Part shown: positions 17,021 through 25,754 of the stretch, piece after piece | How positions within the stretch are numbered: the first letter of the stretch is position 1 | How the letters are laid out: every line of letters begins with the position of its first letter | DNA from: Terriglobia bacterium | Lineage (GTDB): Bacteria; Acidobacteriota; Terriglobia; Bryobacterales; Bryobacteraceae | Reading direction: 5' to 3' | Length of the DNA stretch: 64,000 bases | Assembly (NCBI GenBank): GCA_020073445.1 | Contig: JAIQFE010000033.1 | Coordinates: 1 to 64,000, forward strand | Made by a program: the position numbers and the translations under genes | The notes under the pieces: model-generated | The model's database searches: none | The model's input: only the letters and a program-made list of their open reading frames with translations | Told to the model about the DNA's origin: nothing

Positions 17021-17433
17021 CGCCTAAGACAGGAATTCCGACAGCTGCAAGATTCTTCCCTAACGGGCCAGCGTTCACCCGACACGGCCAAAGATGGACG
17101 CGTAGTTGCCAGCCTCGGATGTGACCGGCGTGGACGTGATCGCATCCGGACGCCAGGTGCTTCGCGCGAGTCACGCGCAACACGGAAGTTGGATGCGGCG
17201 AACGGCGATTTCGTCGGTCAGCGGCCAAAAGAAGCGAAACGATAGCTGTCGATAACATCCCTTGCCACCAGCAATCCCGGCATAGCGGACCGCAAATGAC
17301 GTTCGAGGAACCGAAGGGGCACTTCCTCCAACTCGACTTGGGGAGAGTTCTTAGTGTGAGAGGACTTGTCAACAGCTCCTCTCTTGATCGCACGTGGCGT
17401 CAGGTGCGAGCGTCACGCCGACAGTTCGTAGCA
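17021..17433. repeat. convergent spacer with the second copy of the short dispersed sequence
   Basis: 410 bases between the convergent ends of the deoxyribosyltransferase-like gene and the TIR-WD40 gene. There is no supported gene. Bases 17183-17204 repeat the 22-base sequence of 12729-12750. Confidence 0.4.
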
Positions 17434-20232
17434 TCACGGGCACGACTTCCGGTAAGGTGGAGTGTCGCCGAATAGCTGTTTCCATTCGCGTTCGTCCAAG
17501 TCGCGATTGGCGATAGCGCACGCCTGCCGCAGCCACACGTCGGGTCGAAGATCCCAAACAATCGCGCTATCGTGGAAGCCGGCGGAACCGAGCCATCGCC
17601 CGTCCGAGCTAAACGCCAGGCTCGACACGAACTCGCCCTCTCTGTAAGCGATCGCCTCGCCCAGGCTCTGGCGTCGCTCGATATCCCAGAACACGATCCG
17701 TACTCCGGCGGCACATGCCAGCATCCTTCCATCCGGGCTGAAGGCAATGGCATAGACGGGGCCGGAGTGACCAGTCAACGCCGGCGGCAGCTCCTGGCCT
17801 GATTGTGTGTCCCACAATCGCACGCTGTCGTCGTAGTCCGCCATGCCCACCGCGCCGGATGCCAGCATTTTGCCGTCCGGACTGAACGCCAGCGCCTGTA
17901 CGGCCATGCGGTGGGCTCTCGCGGCAGGCCAGAGGAGGTGCCGGGAGTTTAGGTCCCAAAGCGCGACTGTGCCGTCGAAACCTCCCGAGGCAAGTCTGCG
18001 GCCGTCAGGACTGAATGCCAGGCCCATGATCGAGTGGTCTTCCGAGACCACGGCGATTGGAAACCGAACCGGTGGCGCCTCTCCGGTGCGCATGATCAGG
18101 ACCGAGCTGTCGCTCCAAACGGTGGAATTTCCGTCAGGACTGAACGCCACGCGTGACACATCATCGTCGGTTCCTCCCAGCTTTTCGGCCTTTGCCGTCC
18201 CGCTGCTCATCTCCCATGCGATGACTCGGTCCTTTGCGGCCGAGAGCAGCTTGCCGCCATCGGCCGTGAAAGCAAGGCTGAGAATGGTATTGGACTGGCC
18301 CTGCAAAGGTGCGCGAATTGGCTGCCCGCGCTCCGGATCCCATAGCGTCACCTTGTTGTTCCCAGACGTAGTAGCCAAAATTCTGCCGTTGGGACTGAAC
18401 GCGATGCTGGAATAACCTTCGGGGGCGCCCTCAAGCGGCCTGCCGAGAACACTCAGGGGATCGGCCGCCCACCGCAGGGCAACATTGTCCCGGCCCAGTG
18501 AGAGCAGTGAACGGCCGTCCGCGCTGAACGCCACCGCAATGGGCGGCTCCCGATGACCCTTGAGTGGATCGCCTGCCGGACGCCGGCTGTCGACATCCCA
18601 GAGCATCACGCTACGGTCCTTCGCCGCCGATGCCAGTGTCTTGCCATCCGGGCTAAACGCGACGCTCAAGCCCCAAGAGTCGTTTCCCAGCGGCCATCCC
18701 TGGTGTCCGGCGAGAGGCGGTCCCATCGCCACGCCAGTTTTGACGTCCCACAGAATCACGGTCCGATCTTCGCTGCCGGAAGCCAGGATACTTCCGTCGG
18801 GAGAGAAGGCAAGTCCGAAAATCTCTGAGTGATGACCTAGCAGCGGCGACCCGATCGGCTGCCCGGTGGCGGTTGCCCATAAAACGATACTACCGTCGTG
18901 AGCCCCGGACGCAAGCACTGTACCATCCGGGCTGAACGCAAGCACGTTCTCCCAACGTTTCGGCCGTAGGGGCGGAACGCGCAAGCGGCGATTTGCCACG
19001 TCCCAAACCAAAATGCCCGCGCTTGATTCGTAGGCGGCGATTCGCTTCCGATCCGAACTGAAACTCAGGTGCGAAGGCGCGCTATCAGAGTACAATCCAT
19101 CTGAAAGGGACCTCTCGACAACTTGAGTCTTGACGTTCCGGATGACCACTTTCCCTGGCTCCCCAGTCGCAAAGACGGCGCCGTCGGCGCTCACGGCAAC
19201 GCTTTCCACTTTCCTGTGTAAGTTTACTTCGCCCAGTGTCGCCAGCGACCTCTCCGTCGCCGCTTCGATGACTACGTTACGGCTATCCTCATCAAGCGCC
19301 ACAACGGTGCGGCCGTCACGACTCAGCACCGCAGTACGCCATGCGTGACGGGGACCGCGTATGAACTGGCGAAGATGGGGGCTATAAAACAGCACTGCCA
19401 AGAGAGCCTTACGTGCCTCAAATGTGGGCTGTGTCCGAAAAGCCTCAACTGCCTCCAGCAGAGCGCTATCTAGGTCGGTAGCCGATTCTCCGACTGCCTG
19501 AGCGGCGAGCTGGCCAGAAAGTGCCGTCATGCGCCGATCCTCGGCCAACTTCCGTTGCTGGTCGGCAATCACGGTCTTCTGCTGTGCAACGTTACGTTGA
19601 CCCGTCGCGTAGACGGCCACCAGCCCGAGCGCCGCCGCCAAGAGAGCAAGTAACACGACCGCCGACCATGCAATTCTCAAGGTTCTGCGATGTTGTCGCA
19701 GGTCTTCGCTATCCAGCTCATCCTTGGGCCGTCCGTGGAGCGGCGCGGCCAGGTCCAAAATGGCATCTCGAAACCTGGCGTCGTGCAGAAATTGCTCTTG
19801 ACGAGCCCAGGACAGGTCGACATAGAACGGCTCCATGCGAAAGGTACCGCGCAACACTTGGGGAAGCGCGTTGGTCTGCAACCAGTCAAATTCACCGGCA
19901 GTAGCATTCCATGCGATTTGCCCGCCAGTAATTACAATCAAAATTTTGTCCGGCGTACGGTTACGCATGAACCAGGCAACTTCCTGATCCACCCATTTCG
20001 ACGCCGCCGCCTGGGGCGACGCCAACAGCAGCAGGTACTCGGACTCGTCTAACGCTTGAACAATTGAGTTCCACAACGCCGGATTTGCGGAGAGACCGGT
20101 CTTATCGCGGAACACCCGGAGGGCATAAGTCTTGTACCACGGACGCGCGAAGCGTTGAAGAGACGATTGAATGCATGCCGCGAGGTCAGCGTCCCCCGCA
20201 TGACTGTAGGAAAGAAAAGCGTTGTAACGCAA
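17434..20232 (-). CDS. TIR - transmembrane - WD40 repeat protein
   Basis: 932 residues. Residues 1-150 form a TIR domain (YNAFLSYSHAGDADL; Glu84 in WVDQEVAWF). One helix (187-209) and a short coiled coil (212-240) lead to a linker and about a dozen WD40 repeats (300-900), recognisable by recurring LAFSPDGxxLASG and VxLWD. The tail reads EREWKQLFGDTP and ends in Cys-Pro. The TIR domain would be cytoplasmic beside the membrane, and the WD40 propeller(s) a sensing or docking platform. Such R-TM-WD40 proteins are typical of bacteria with complex lifestyles and resemble STAND-type proteins without the NTPase. There is no operon partner, and the ATG at 20232 follows a clear gap. Confidence 0.9.
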   Translation of the reverse strand: MRYNAFLSYSHAGDADLAACIQSSLQRFARPWYKTYALRVFRDKTGLSANPALWNSIVQALDESEYLLLLASPQAAASKWVDQEVAWFMRNRTPDKILIVITGGQIAWNATAGEFDWLQTNALPQVLRGTFRMEPFYVDLSWARQEQFLHDARFRDAILDLAAPLHGRPKDELDSEDLRQHRRTLRIAWSAVVLLALLAAALGLVAVYATGQRNVAQQKTVIADQQRKLAEDRRMTALSGQLAAQAVGESATDLDSALLEAVEAFRTQPTFEARKALLAVLFYSPHLRQFIRGPRHAWRTAVLSRDGRTVVALDEDSRNVVIEAATERSLATLGEVNLHRKVESVAVSADGAVFATGEPGKVVIRNVKTQVVERSLSDGLYSDSAPSHLSFSSDRKRIAAYESSAGILVWDVANRRLRVPPLRPKRWENVLAFSPDGTVLASGAHDGSIVLWATATGQPIGSPLLGHHSEIFGLAFSPDGSILASGSEDRTVILWDVKTGVAMGPPLAGHQGWPLGNDSWGLSVAFSPDGKTLASAAKDRSVMLWDVDSRRPAGDPLKGHREPPIAVAFSADGRSLLSLGRDNVALRWAADPLSVLGRPLEGAPEGYSSIAFSPNGRILATTSGNNKVTLWDPERGQPIRAPLQGQSNTILSLAFTADGGKLLSAAKDRVIAWEMSSGTAKAEKLGGTDDDVSRVAFSPDGNSTVWSDSSVLIMRTGEAPPVRFPIAVVSEDHSIMGLAFSPDGRRLASGGFDGTVALWDLNSRHLLWPAARAHRMAVQALAFSPDGKMLASGAVGMADYDDSVRLWDTQSGQELPPALTGHSGPVYAIAFSPDGRMLACAAGVRIVFWDIERRQSLGEAIAYREGEFVSSLAFSSDGRWLGSAGFHDSAIVWDLRPDVWLRQACAIANRDLDEREWKQLFGDTPPYRKSCP

Positions 20233-20358
20233 GTCTTGTCTCCTCAGTTACTCAAACGACTTTCCCATGGTAATGCAACTTATGTACGCCAAGGAGAGTT
20301 CCATGACAGGTTCCGTCGCGCTTCGCTAGAACACAGGACACACACCGCCGGAGGTGCT

Positions 20359-20547
20359 ATGGCGGAAACCAAAAAGAAAACGGAGTCGGTGCCTTTAATG
20401 CTCAAGATGAGCGGGCGCAATCGGGTTATCGAGCGGCTCGCTGCTCCTGCTCCTTCGCGTTTGCTGGACTCGCTCGAGTCGCGATGCCATAGCATGCTTG
20501 AGGCCGTCGAGAGCTTAGGCTCGAATACTGCCGGCCCTTTTCTGTAG
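20359..20547 (+). CDS. small protein with a strong ribosome-binding site, antisense to the EVE-TIR tail
   Basis: 62 residues beginning MAETKKKTESVPLMLKMSGR, with GGAGGT (20350-20355) three bases before the ATG. The protein is basic at the start and helical later (RLLDSLESRCHSMLEAVESL). Its last 33 bases overlap the 3' end of the convergent EVE-TIR gene. It is too small to assign. It lies between two TIR genes, so a regulatory or antitoxin role is conceivable but has no direct support. Confidence 0.4.
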   Translation: MAETKKKTESVPLMLKMSGRNRVIERLAAPAPSRLLDSLESRCHSMLEAVESLGSNTAGPFL

Positions 20548-21438
20548 TCCAGAAACAAGCATTTGGTAGCCGCCTGTTTTGAACAGTTCCGCATACTGCC
20601 AGCGGGCTAAGCGTTTTGGAACGTCACATCTGTCGAGTTTGACTGGCAAAATAGTAGTGGTACCTTCTGGCCGTTCATCAGCGGCTCTTAGCGCCCACTT
20701 AATTTCGAGTTGCGCAAATCCAGCTCTCTTCACTGAATGAGAAGACAAGCAGATTATCACGATCTCGACTGACTGTATGGCCTTCGTGATCGACGAGCGC
20801 CAATCATCTGCGGGAATAAGACTATATTTATCGAACCACAAATCGAGCCACCCTTCCTGACAAAGACGTCGATAAAGCCGCTTGACCTTCTCGAAATCCG
20901 GAGATGCGTAGGAGAGAAACACTCGCAGCGAGGGTTTCGGAGGTCCTCCACTTTCGCCGCCTTTCGAGTCTAGCGATCGCCTCTCCATCCGAGCCAACTG
21001 GCCAATGAGTGATGGATTGCACGACATCAACATTTTGCGCAGAGCAGGCCACACACCCTCTTCTCTGATGTCACGTTTTCGACGCACCGCACCCTGCTGA
21101 TTCCGCGCAAATGACCACCGGGAAAGCCGGGCATCCTTCTTGATGTTCGCGAGTGTCAAAGGAGTGGTAAGACGAGCCTTGTCCCCAAGTTCGACCACGT
21201 TTCTCATGTCGGCACGATCTGAGGGTTTGGTGGGTCTGGGCTCAGACATCACCGCAAAAACATAGGCGATGTCCGAGAAGGGAGCTGTGCGGTACATCAG
21301 GACTATATCGCCCTTTGTTGCATTGGGATTTGCTCCCCACAGAATTTCGTTCAGATGATCGAGATCTCGCAAGTCTTCGTTATTGCGGGAATCAACCATG
21401 AAGATCCAAATCCGGGGTGGATGCAAGGGGTGGTTCAT
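20515..21438 (-). CDS. EVE-TIR fusion protein
   Basis: 307 residues. Residues 8-139 match an EVE (PUA-like) domain: IWIFMVDSRNN at the start, ILWGANPNATKGDIVLMYRT, IAYVFAVMSEP, and a closing RLSRWSFARNQQG. EVE domains hold modified bases in an aromatic cage, such as 5-methylcytosine and related marks. Residues 170-295 are a TIR domain (LRVFLSYASPDFEK; Glu245 in FAQLEIKWAL). A flexible Ser/Gly linker joins them. This suggests a sensor of modified nucleic acid that controls NAD+ cleavage or signal synthesis. There is no membrane helix. Divergent from the DUF4062 gene. The domain order is firm and the ligand is inferred. Confidence 0.8.
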   Translation of the reverse strand: MNHPLHPPRIWIFMVDSRNNEDLRDLDHLNEILWGANPNATKGDIVLMYRTAPFSDIAYVFAVMSEPRPTKPSDRADMRNVVELGDKARLTTPLTLANIKKDARLSRWSFARNQQGAVRRKRDIREEGVWPALRKMLMSCNPSLIGQLARMERRSLDSKGGESGGPPKPSLRVFLSYASPDFEKVKRLYRRLCQEGWLDLWFDKYSLIPADDWRSSITKAIQSVEIVIICLSSHSVKRAGFAQLEIKWALRAADERPEGTTTILPVKLDRCDVPKRLARWQYAELFKTGGYQMLVSGLQKRAGSIRA

Positions 21439-21849
21439 TACTCACTCCATGTCACCATTTTAATTGCAGATGCAATTCTATTTGCGTCTCGCCTCAGGGC
21501 TCAGCAGACCGACTTTCGCGGATAGCTCAGATCGCCTTAGCACTTGCGACGGGAACAAGTCGATTGAGCTAACATGAGCACGGTTGGCGTCAAGTGCCCT
21601 CCTGAGGACGGTGTTAGCGAGAGCCCTTCATCGCAATGACCGACCAATCCCCTTGTGGCGTCATCCGAGCCGAATTGCGTTCCGCGCAGCCCTTCACCAA
21701 ATACCCAACCACATTCTTGGCAATACCTTGGGCAAAGCCGGCCATACGGACGGTTCCAGTTCCCGAATGGGTCAAGCGTGCAGTCTACCGCTGTCAGCAA
21801 CAGCTACGGTTCGCTCGCGGGTTGACGATCCCTTCGGGAAGCCTGTTTT
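21439..21849. other. divergent intergenic region
   Basis: About 410 bases upstream of both the EVE-TIR and DUF4062 genes. An open + frame from 21636 joins the DUF4062 frame but looks non-coding (no domain, irregular composition), and the internal ATG at 21879 has the ribosome-binding site. Confidence 0.4.
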
Positions 21850-21858
21850 TGCTACAAT
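21850..21858 (+). promoter_or_regulatory. candidate extended -10 promoter element
   Basis: TGCTACAAT matches an extended -10 (TGn-TAtAAT, one mismatch), 20 bases before the ATG of the DUF4062 gene. No matching -35 was found. A leader of about 14 bases carrying GGAGG (21869-21873) would result. Confidence 0.35.
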
Positions 21859-21878
21859 TCAGCGGTCTGGAGGTCGGA

Positions 21879-23054
21879 ATGCACGCACGCGTGATGCTTA
21901 GCTCCGTTACGAAAGACGACATCCCCCTGGGCGATATCCGAAGCCTAAAAAGTACTTGGTATGAATTCGAAACACTTACGGAACGACTGCAAAGCGCGGG
22001 CCTTTCCGTCGAAGCCGACTCCCGAATCGACTTCACATCCGTCCGAACTGAAATTCAGCGCCATCTCAAAGGGAAATACGGGTTCGAGGTTTACAACTTT
22101 CAAAACACCCCCAGTGACGGAGGCTCTCCCGAAAGAGTCACGATACTAGAATCCCATCGCAGTCACCTTGTCATCGGGATCTTTGGCTCAAAGACAGGCT
22201 GGAAAGTTCCCGACCAGGATCCGCTGACCCCTACATTTCGCGAATGGCGGGCCGCGCTGGAAACTCCTCTTAAATTCAAGATCTTTGCCTTTAAGGGGTC
22301 ACTCACGGTTCGGAAACCGCCCGCTCTGGAGGGCCTCGTTCGGGAGATTACGGATTACAAGAACGGAATGATTTATGTGGAGTTCGGAGATGCGGCGGAC
22401 CTGTTCGCCTCGCTTGAGAGCGCCGTCCAAGACTACGTGAATAAAGCCGTCGCCGGATATGCACGTGATTATGCCGCCAAGCAACCTAATTCGGAGACCG
22501 AACAATGGCTCCTGTTGCCTTATCGGGCGCGTGTCGTAGAGATGAGGAGCGCGCTGGAACGCGTCGCTCAATGGCAGGGAGTCAAACAAGGGATGCTCGC
22601 TCTCGACTCCAGCATCCAGCCGGTTGAACTACATTGCGTGCCCGATAACTTCTCGATTCCCGAATCGAGGAAGTTCGCGGCCTACATATTCGACGACGAA
22701 ACCAGCGGCGGCAAATCCGATCTAACGGGCACGCTCCATATTGTCGCCTCGTTCGGCGGCGTAACTGATTTGCAAACAAGACGGCACCTCGGCAATTTCG
22801 AAGCAGCGGAGGTATATTCGGCGCCGTGGGGATTCTATGCTACGGTGCCGGCTTCGGGCATTCAGTGCCTCTACCTGCCCCGCTGCATAAACTCTCTCGT
22901 CATGCAGTCGAAGCTGTCCGGCGCAATCTCATGGTTGGCAGAGCATGCGCAGCAGATCACCGCTTTGGCAACCCGGCGAAGCCAGATCCTCAAACTGGTG
23001 TCCGGGCCTGCTGACTCCGCCAGGATCAGCAAGGCCAGAACCGGACGCCCATGA
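21879..23054 (+). CDS. DUF4062-domain protein (TIR-related)
   Basis: 391 residues from ATG 21879, set by GGAGG six bases upstream. Residues 3-180 fit DUF4062: RVMLSSVTKDDIPLGDIRSL, YGFEVYNFQ, ESHRSHLVIGIFGSKTGW, then TPTFREWRAALE and FKIFAFKG. DUF4062 is a TIR-like Rossmannoid domain found in many conflict proteins. The strand (LVIGIFGSKTGW) and following acidic helix (REWRAALE, Glu122) occupy the TIR active-site positions. The C-terminal 200 residues have no recognised domain. It heads three genes on the + strand: this one, a SLOG protein and a TIR protein. Confidence 0.75.
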   Translation: MHARVMLSSVTKDDIPLGDIRSLKSTWYEFETLTERLQSAGLSVEADSRIDFTSVRTEIQRHLKGKYGFEVYNFQNTPSDGGSPERVTILESHRSHLVIGIFGSKTGWKVPDQDPLTPTFREWRAALETPLKFKIFAFKGSLTVRKPPALEGLVREITDYKNGMIYVEFGDAADLFASLESAVQDYVNKAVAGYARDYAAKQPNSETEQWLLLPYRARVVEMRSALERVAQWQGVKQGMLALDSSIQPVELHCVPDNFSIPESRKFAAYIFDDETSGGKSDLTGTLHIVASFGGVTDLQTRRHLGNFEAAEVYSAPWGFYATVPASGIQCLYLPRCINSLVMQSKLSGAISWLAEHAQQITALATRRSQILKLVSGPADSARISKARTGRP

Positions 23055-23385
23055 AAAGAACATGAGGCCAAGCATCGAAGCGTCCACGAATTGCAGCAAG
23101 GAAACAACGTGGTCCCGATCACTGTCCGAAATCCGACGCTCTGCAGAAAGCCTCTGGTGCCCGGACGGATGGGAATCGACCTCCACGAGGACTGTTGCGA
23201 AGTCTTTTGTGATGTCCGAATCCAAGAACCAGACGAGTACCTGTCGGTAGACCTCTATTGCGCCAAAATCGGTTCGCTGACGTGTAGGGGATCTCGCGCC
23301 AGTAATCGGATGGTAAACCCTGCGGGTCGGTCCGGGCAGTCGACCTATGGTCACGTGAGGTATATCTTATTTTTTGGGGCTGATC
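23055..23385. other. spacer with a possible decayed - strand frame
   Basis: 330 bases between the DUF4062 and SLOG genes. A - strand frame (about 23100-23354) reads like protein (EVYRQVLVWFLDSDITKDFA) but lacks a start signal and overlaps the DUF4062 gene, so it is not called as a gene. Confidence 0.3.
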
Positions 23386-24417
23386 ATGAGAAACGTCCGG
23401 GTGTGCATTTATGGTGGGACGGATCTTCAGGGAACACCCACAGGGTTCGTCTCCGCGCTGGCTTACAAAATCCTCGACTCGATGCCCGCGGTGATCGTCA
23501 CAGGCGGTTTTCTGCATTCGAACAAAAAGCCGACGGCCGTCTCTACTGACGTGGCCGCGCTGAGTGGTGCCCGCCGCTACGCTAGCGAGCATAGGATTGA
23601 CCTGAAGGATTGCTACGAGGCATGGATTCCGGAGCCCAGCCTGGACAGCCGCCCCGACGTCAAAGGTGCCGTTCGGATGACCAACATGGATGACATCACC
23701 GTGCGGGTGATGACAGGACGAACTCCGCTGGGGCGGCGTCTGGCCATGGTCGCCGGCGTCGACATGGTAGTGACGATCTCAGGCAAACAGCACACCGAGG
23801 TCGTGGTCGAGCAGGCGCTGGAGCTTGGTCTCCCGGTCCTTCCCATACCCAACGCTGGTGGTGATTCTAAAGAACTCCTGGCCAAATACCGGGAACGGGT
23901 AGCTGCCGGCTTCGATCCAGGAGCTCTTGATAGGTGCCTCGCCGATGTATCCAACGCGATAGGTCGTCACCCCGAGACGGCTGCCAGTGCGGTTGTAGAC
24001 CTTATACGCACGGCAAAGGTCGGGAGGTGCCTCGTGCTCCTCCCGTTCGACGATGTGCACAACGCGCTGTACACCTCAACGATCGAGCCATCCATCGCCA
24101 AACACATGATTCCAGTTCGTCTAGATCGGCTCCCGAGAAGCGAGGCGATCTACACCAGCTTCGCCGACGCAGTACGATCATCCCTGGCTGTCATCGCTGA
24201 TATAACGCTCCTCAACGAGAACGTCATGTACGAAGTCGGGTATGCGCACGGCCGCGGGCTAACGCCCCTGATCTACACGCGGGACGCCGCTCGGCTCGAG
24301 CAGCTACCGGTGTACTTCCGGACCCTGAACGTACGACTGGCATCTGAGGCGACGCCGGTTAACCTCCTCATCGATGATTACCTGCGCTCCTTCAAGGCTA
24401 CCCGCAGAGTAAATTGA
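23386..24417 (+). CDS. SLOG domain fused to a deoxyribosyltransferase-like (TIR-like) domain
   Basis: 343 residues from ATG 23386 (MRNVRVCIYGGTDLQGT). Residues 3-180 have the SLOG/LOG Rossmann pattern: VCIYGGTDLQGT, AVIVTGGF, then TPLGRRLAMVAGVDMVVTIS, GKQHTEVV and LPVLPIPNAGGDS. Residues 213-330 form a second Rossmannoid with the signature VIADITLLNENVMYEVGYAH (269-288), as in nucleoside deoxyribosyltransferase-like proteins. SLOG domains bind nucleotide signals, including TIR-made cyclic ADP-ribose isomers in Thoeris ThsA. This protein could sense the product of the TIR gene 128 bases downstream. A TTG 12 bases earlier is an alternative start. Confidence 0.75.
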   Translation: MRNVRVCIYGGTDLQGTPTGFVSALAYKILDSMPAVIVTGGFLHSNKKPTAVSTDVAALSGARRYASEHRIDLKDCYEAWIPEPSLDSRPDVKGAVRMTNMDDITVRVMTGRTPLGRRLAMVAGVDMVVTISGKQHTEVVVEQALELGLPVLPIPNAGGDSKELLAKYRERVAAGFDPGALDRCLADVSNAIGRHPETAASAVVDLIRTAKVGRCLVLLPFDDVHNALYTSTIEPSIAKHMIPVRLDRLPRSEAIYTSFADAVRSSLAVIADITLLNENVMYEVGYAHGRGLTPLIYTRDAARLEQLPVYFRTLNVRLASEATPVNLLIDDYLRSFKATRRVN

Positions 24418-24545
24418 CCTCACGGCGTGAGGCCTGCTCTGAGGCATTCAACTCCGGTCGAAGTGACTTACTACAACAGCAGAAGAGCTTGGCTGAGGCG
24501 TCTTCGTCTCACTCCGTATGGCCGTTCCAGAGGTAGGCTAAAGCG

Positions 24546-25310
24546 ATGGTCTTCGTCTGCTACAGCCACCCGAATGGAAAAGCGCGCGACAAGTTCAGAA
24601 CTATGTTTAGTCCATTACGGCAATACGGGTCGTACATGGACTTCTCGGATCAGGAGATCGAGGCTGGCGATCTGTGGAAGAAGGCCATCTTAGCGTTCCT
24701 CGAAAAAGCGACTGTGGCGGTACTGCTCGTGACGGCTGAGTTTTTCGACTCAGAGTTTATCCGCGAGGTCGAACTGCCATACCTCCTTAAGAAGCACAGG
24801 GAGGGAAGCCTCACCATCGTATGGGTTCCTGTTTCTCCTAGCCTGCACGAAGAAACGCCTCTTGGCCCGCTTCAGGCGGCCTTGCCGCCTGGCAAGACGA
24901 TCAAAGAGATGCCCAAGGATAAGCGCGACGCCGCCTGGAAGACGGTTTGTCAACAAGTAAAGGATGCCCTTGTCGCGCGAGAAGAGCCGGCGATAAACAC
25001 GGCTCTCGAAGGTACAACGGTTCCGAGAAGGGCTCAGGATCTTCAGGTCCTTTCCCGTCCCGCCACTCGACGGACAGAGGTTTTCATCCGTGCGGACAAC
25101 AGTGAGGACTGGTATCACCAAGGGCTGATCCTCGCGGGGAGAATGACGCTGACCTGTCATTTCGGGAACGACAAAACGAAATCGGGCACGGGTTTTCACA
25201 TCAGATCCATCACCACGGACGAGGTCATTCCACAGCAGCACGGCAAACCCACGAAACCGTTTCCGAAGTCGCGCACCGAATCTGCGAGGGTGCGTGTGAT
25301 TCGGACCTAG
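24546..25310 (+). CDS. TIR-domain protein with a short C-terminal domain
   Basis: 254 residues. Residues 1-150 are a TIR domain of the TIR_2 type: MVFVCYSHPNGKARDKF, YMDFSDQEIEAGDLW, VAVLLVTAEFFDSEF, IREVELPYLL (Glu76, or Glu74, as catalytic candidate) and LTIVWVPVSPS. The final 90 residues (EVFIRADNSEDWYHQGLILA onwards) are polar and beta-rich without recognised family, and might bind a trigger. It is the third gene of the + strand set after DUF4062 and SLOG, the layout expected if this TIR makes a signal read by the SLOG protein. Confidence 0.85.
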   Translation: MVFVCYSHPNGKARDKFRTMFSPLRQYGSYMDFSDQEIEAGDLWKKAILAFLEKATVAVLLVTAEFFDSEFIREVELPYLLKKHREGSLTIVWVPVSPSLHEETPLGPLQAALPPGKTIKEMPKDKRDAAWKTVCQQVKDALVAREEPAINTALEGTTVPRRAQDLQVLSRPATRRTEVFIRADNSEDWYHQGLILAGRMTLTCHFGNDKTKSGTGFHIRSITTDEVIPQQHGKPTKPFPKSRTESARVRVIRT

Positions 25311-25754
25311 AGACACTACCGAATTCGGGACCAGCGAACGGCACTCGAAGGAACCGGGTGGCGGCGACCTGATTACTGTCGCAAGTCCTCGATTCGCCAA
25401 GTCCCGATTACTCGGAACGCACGCCGATGTGGATACATGTTCGCGTCAGCAATGGGCGTGTTGTCCGGGCCATCGAAAAGTGCTCTAATCCCTGCGAAGA
25501 CTGTTAAGGCCCCAGAGAGTTTTGAGCGTCATAAAACTCCGGCCGAGAGCCGAGATCGCGGTTGGCCTCATTCTCCGCTAGCCATCTCTGAGGCTCTACG
25601 ACCGGGTACTCATGTGGAATCGCCGTGAACATGCTCCCTAAAGCGGACATAAGCTTGCACCAAACCGGTAATAGACTACCCAACCGGCCAGTTAACACAG
25701 CTAATCTTCAGCCGGCAAAGTCCTGCCATCGCAGTGCGCGGGCACTCCTCAGAA
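25311..25754. other. convergent spacer
   Basis: 440 bases with no supported gene, repeat or hairpin between the TIR gene and the BamA-like gene. Confidence 0.4.

Noticed and set aside
21636-21878. Upstream extension of the DUF4062 gene
   Set aside because: The 81 added residues show no domain, and GGAGG sits directly before the internal ATG at 21879.
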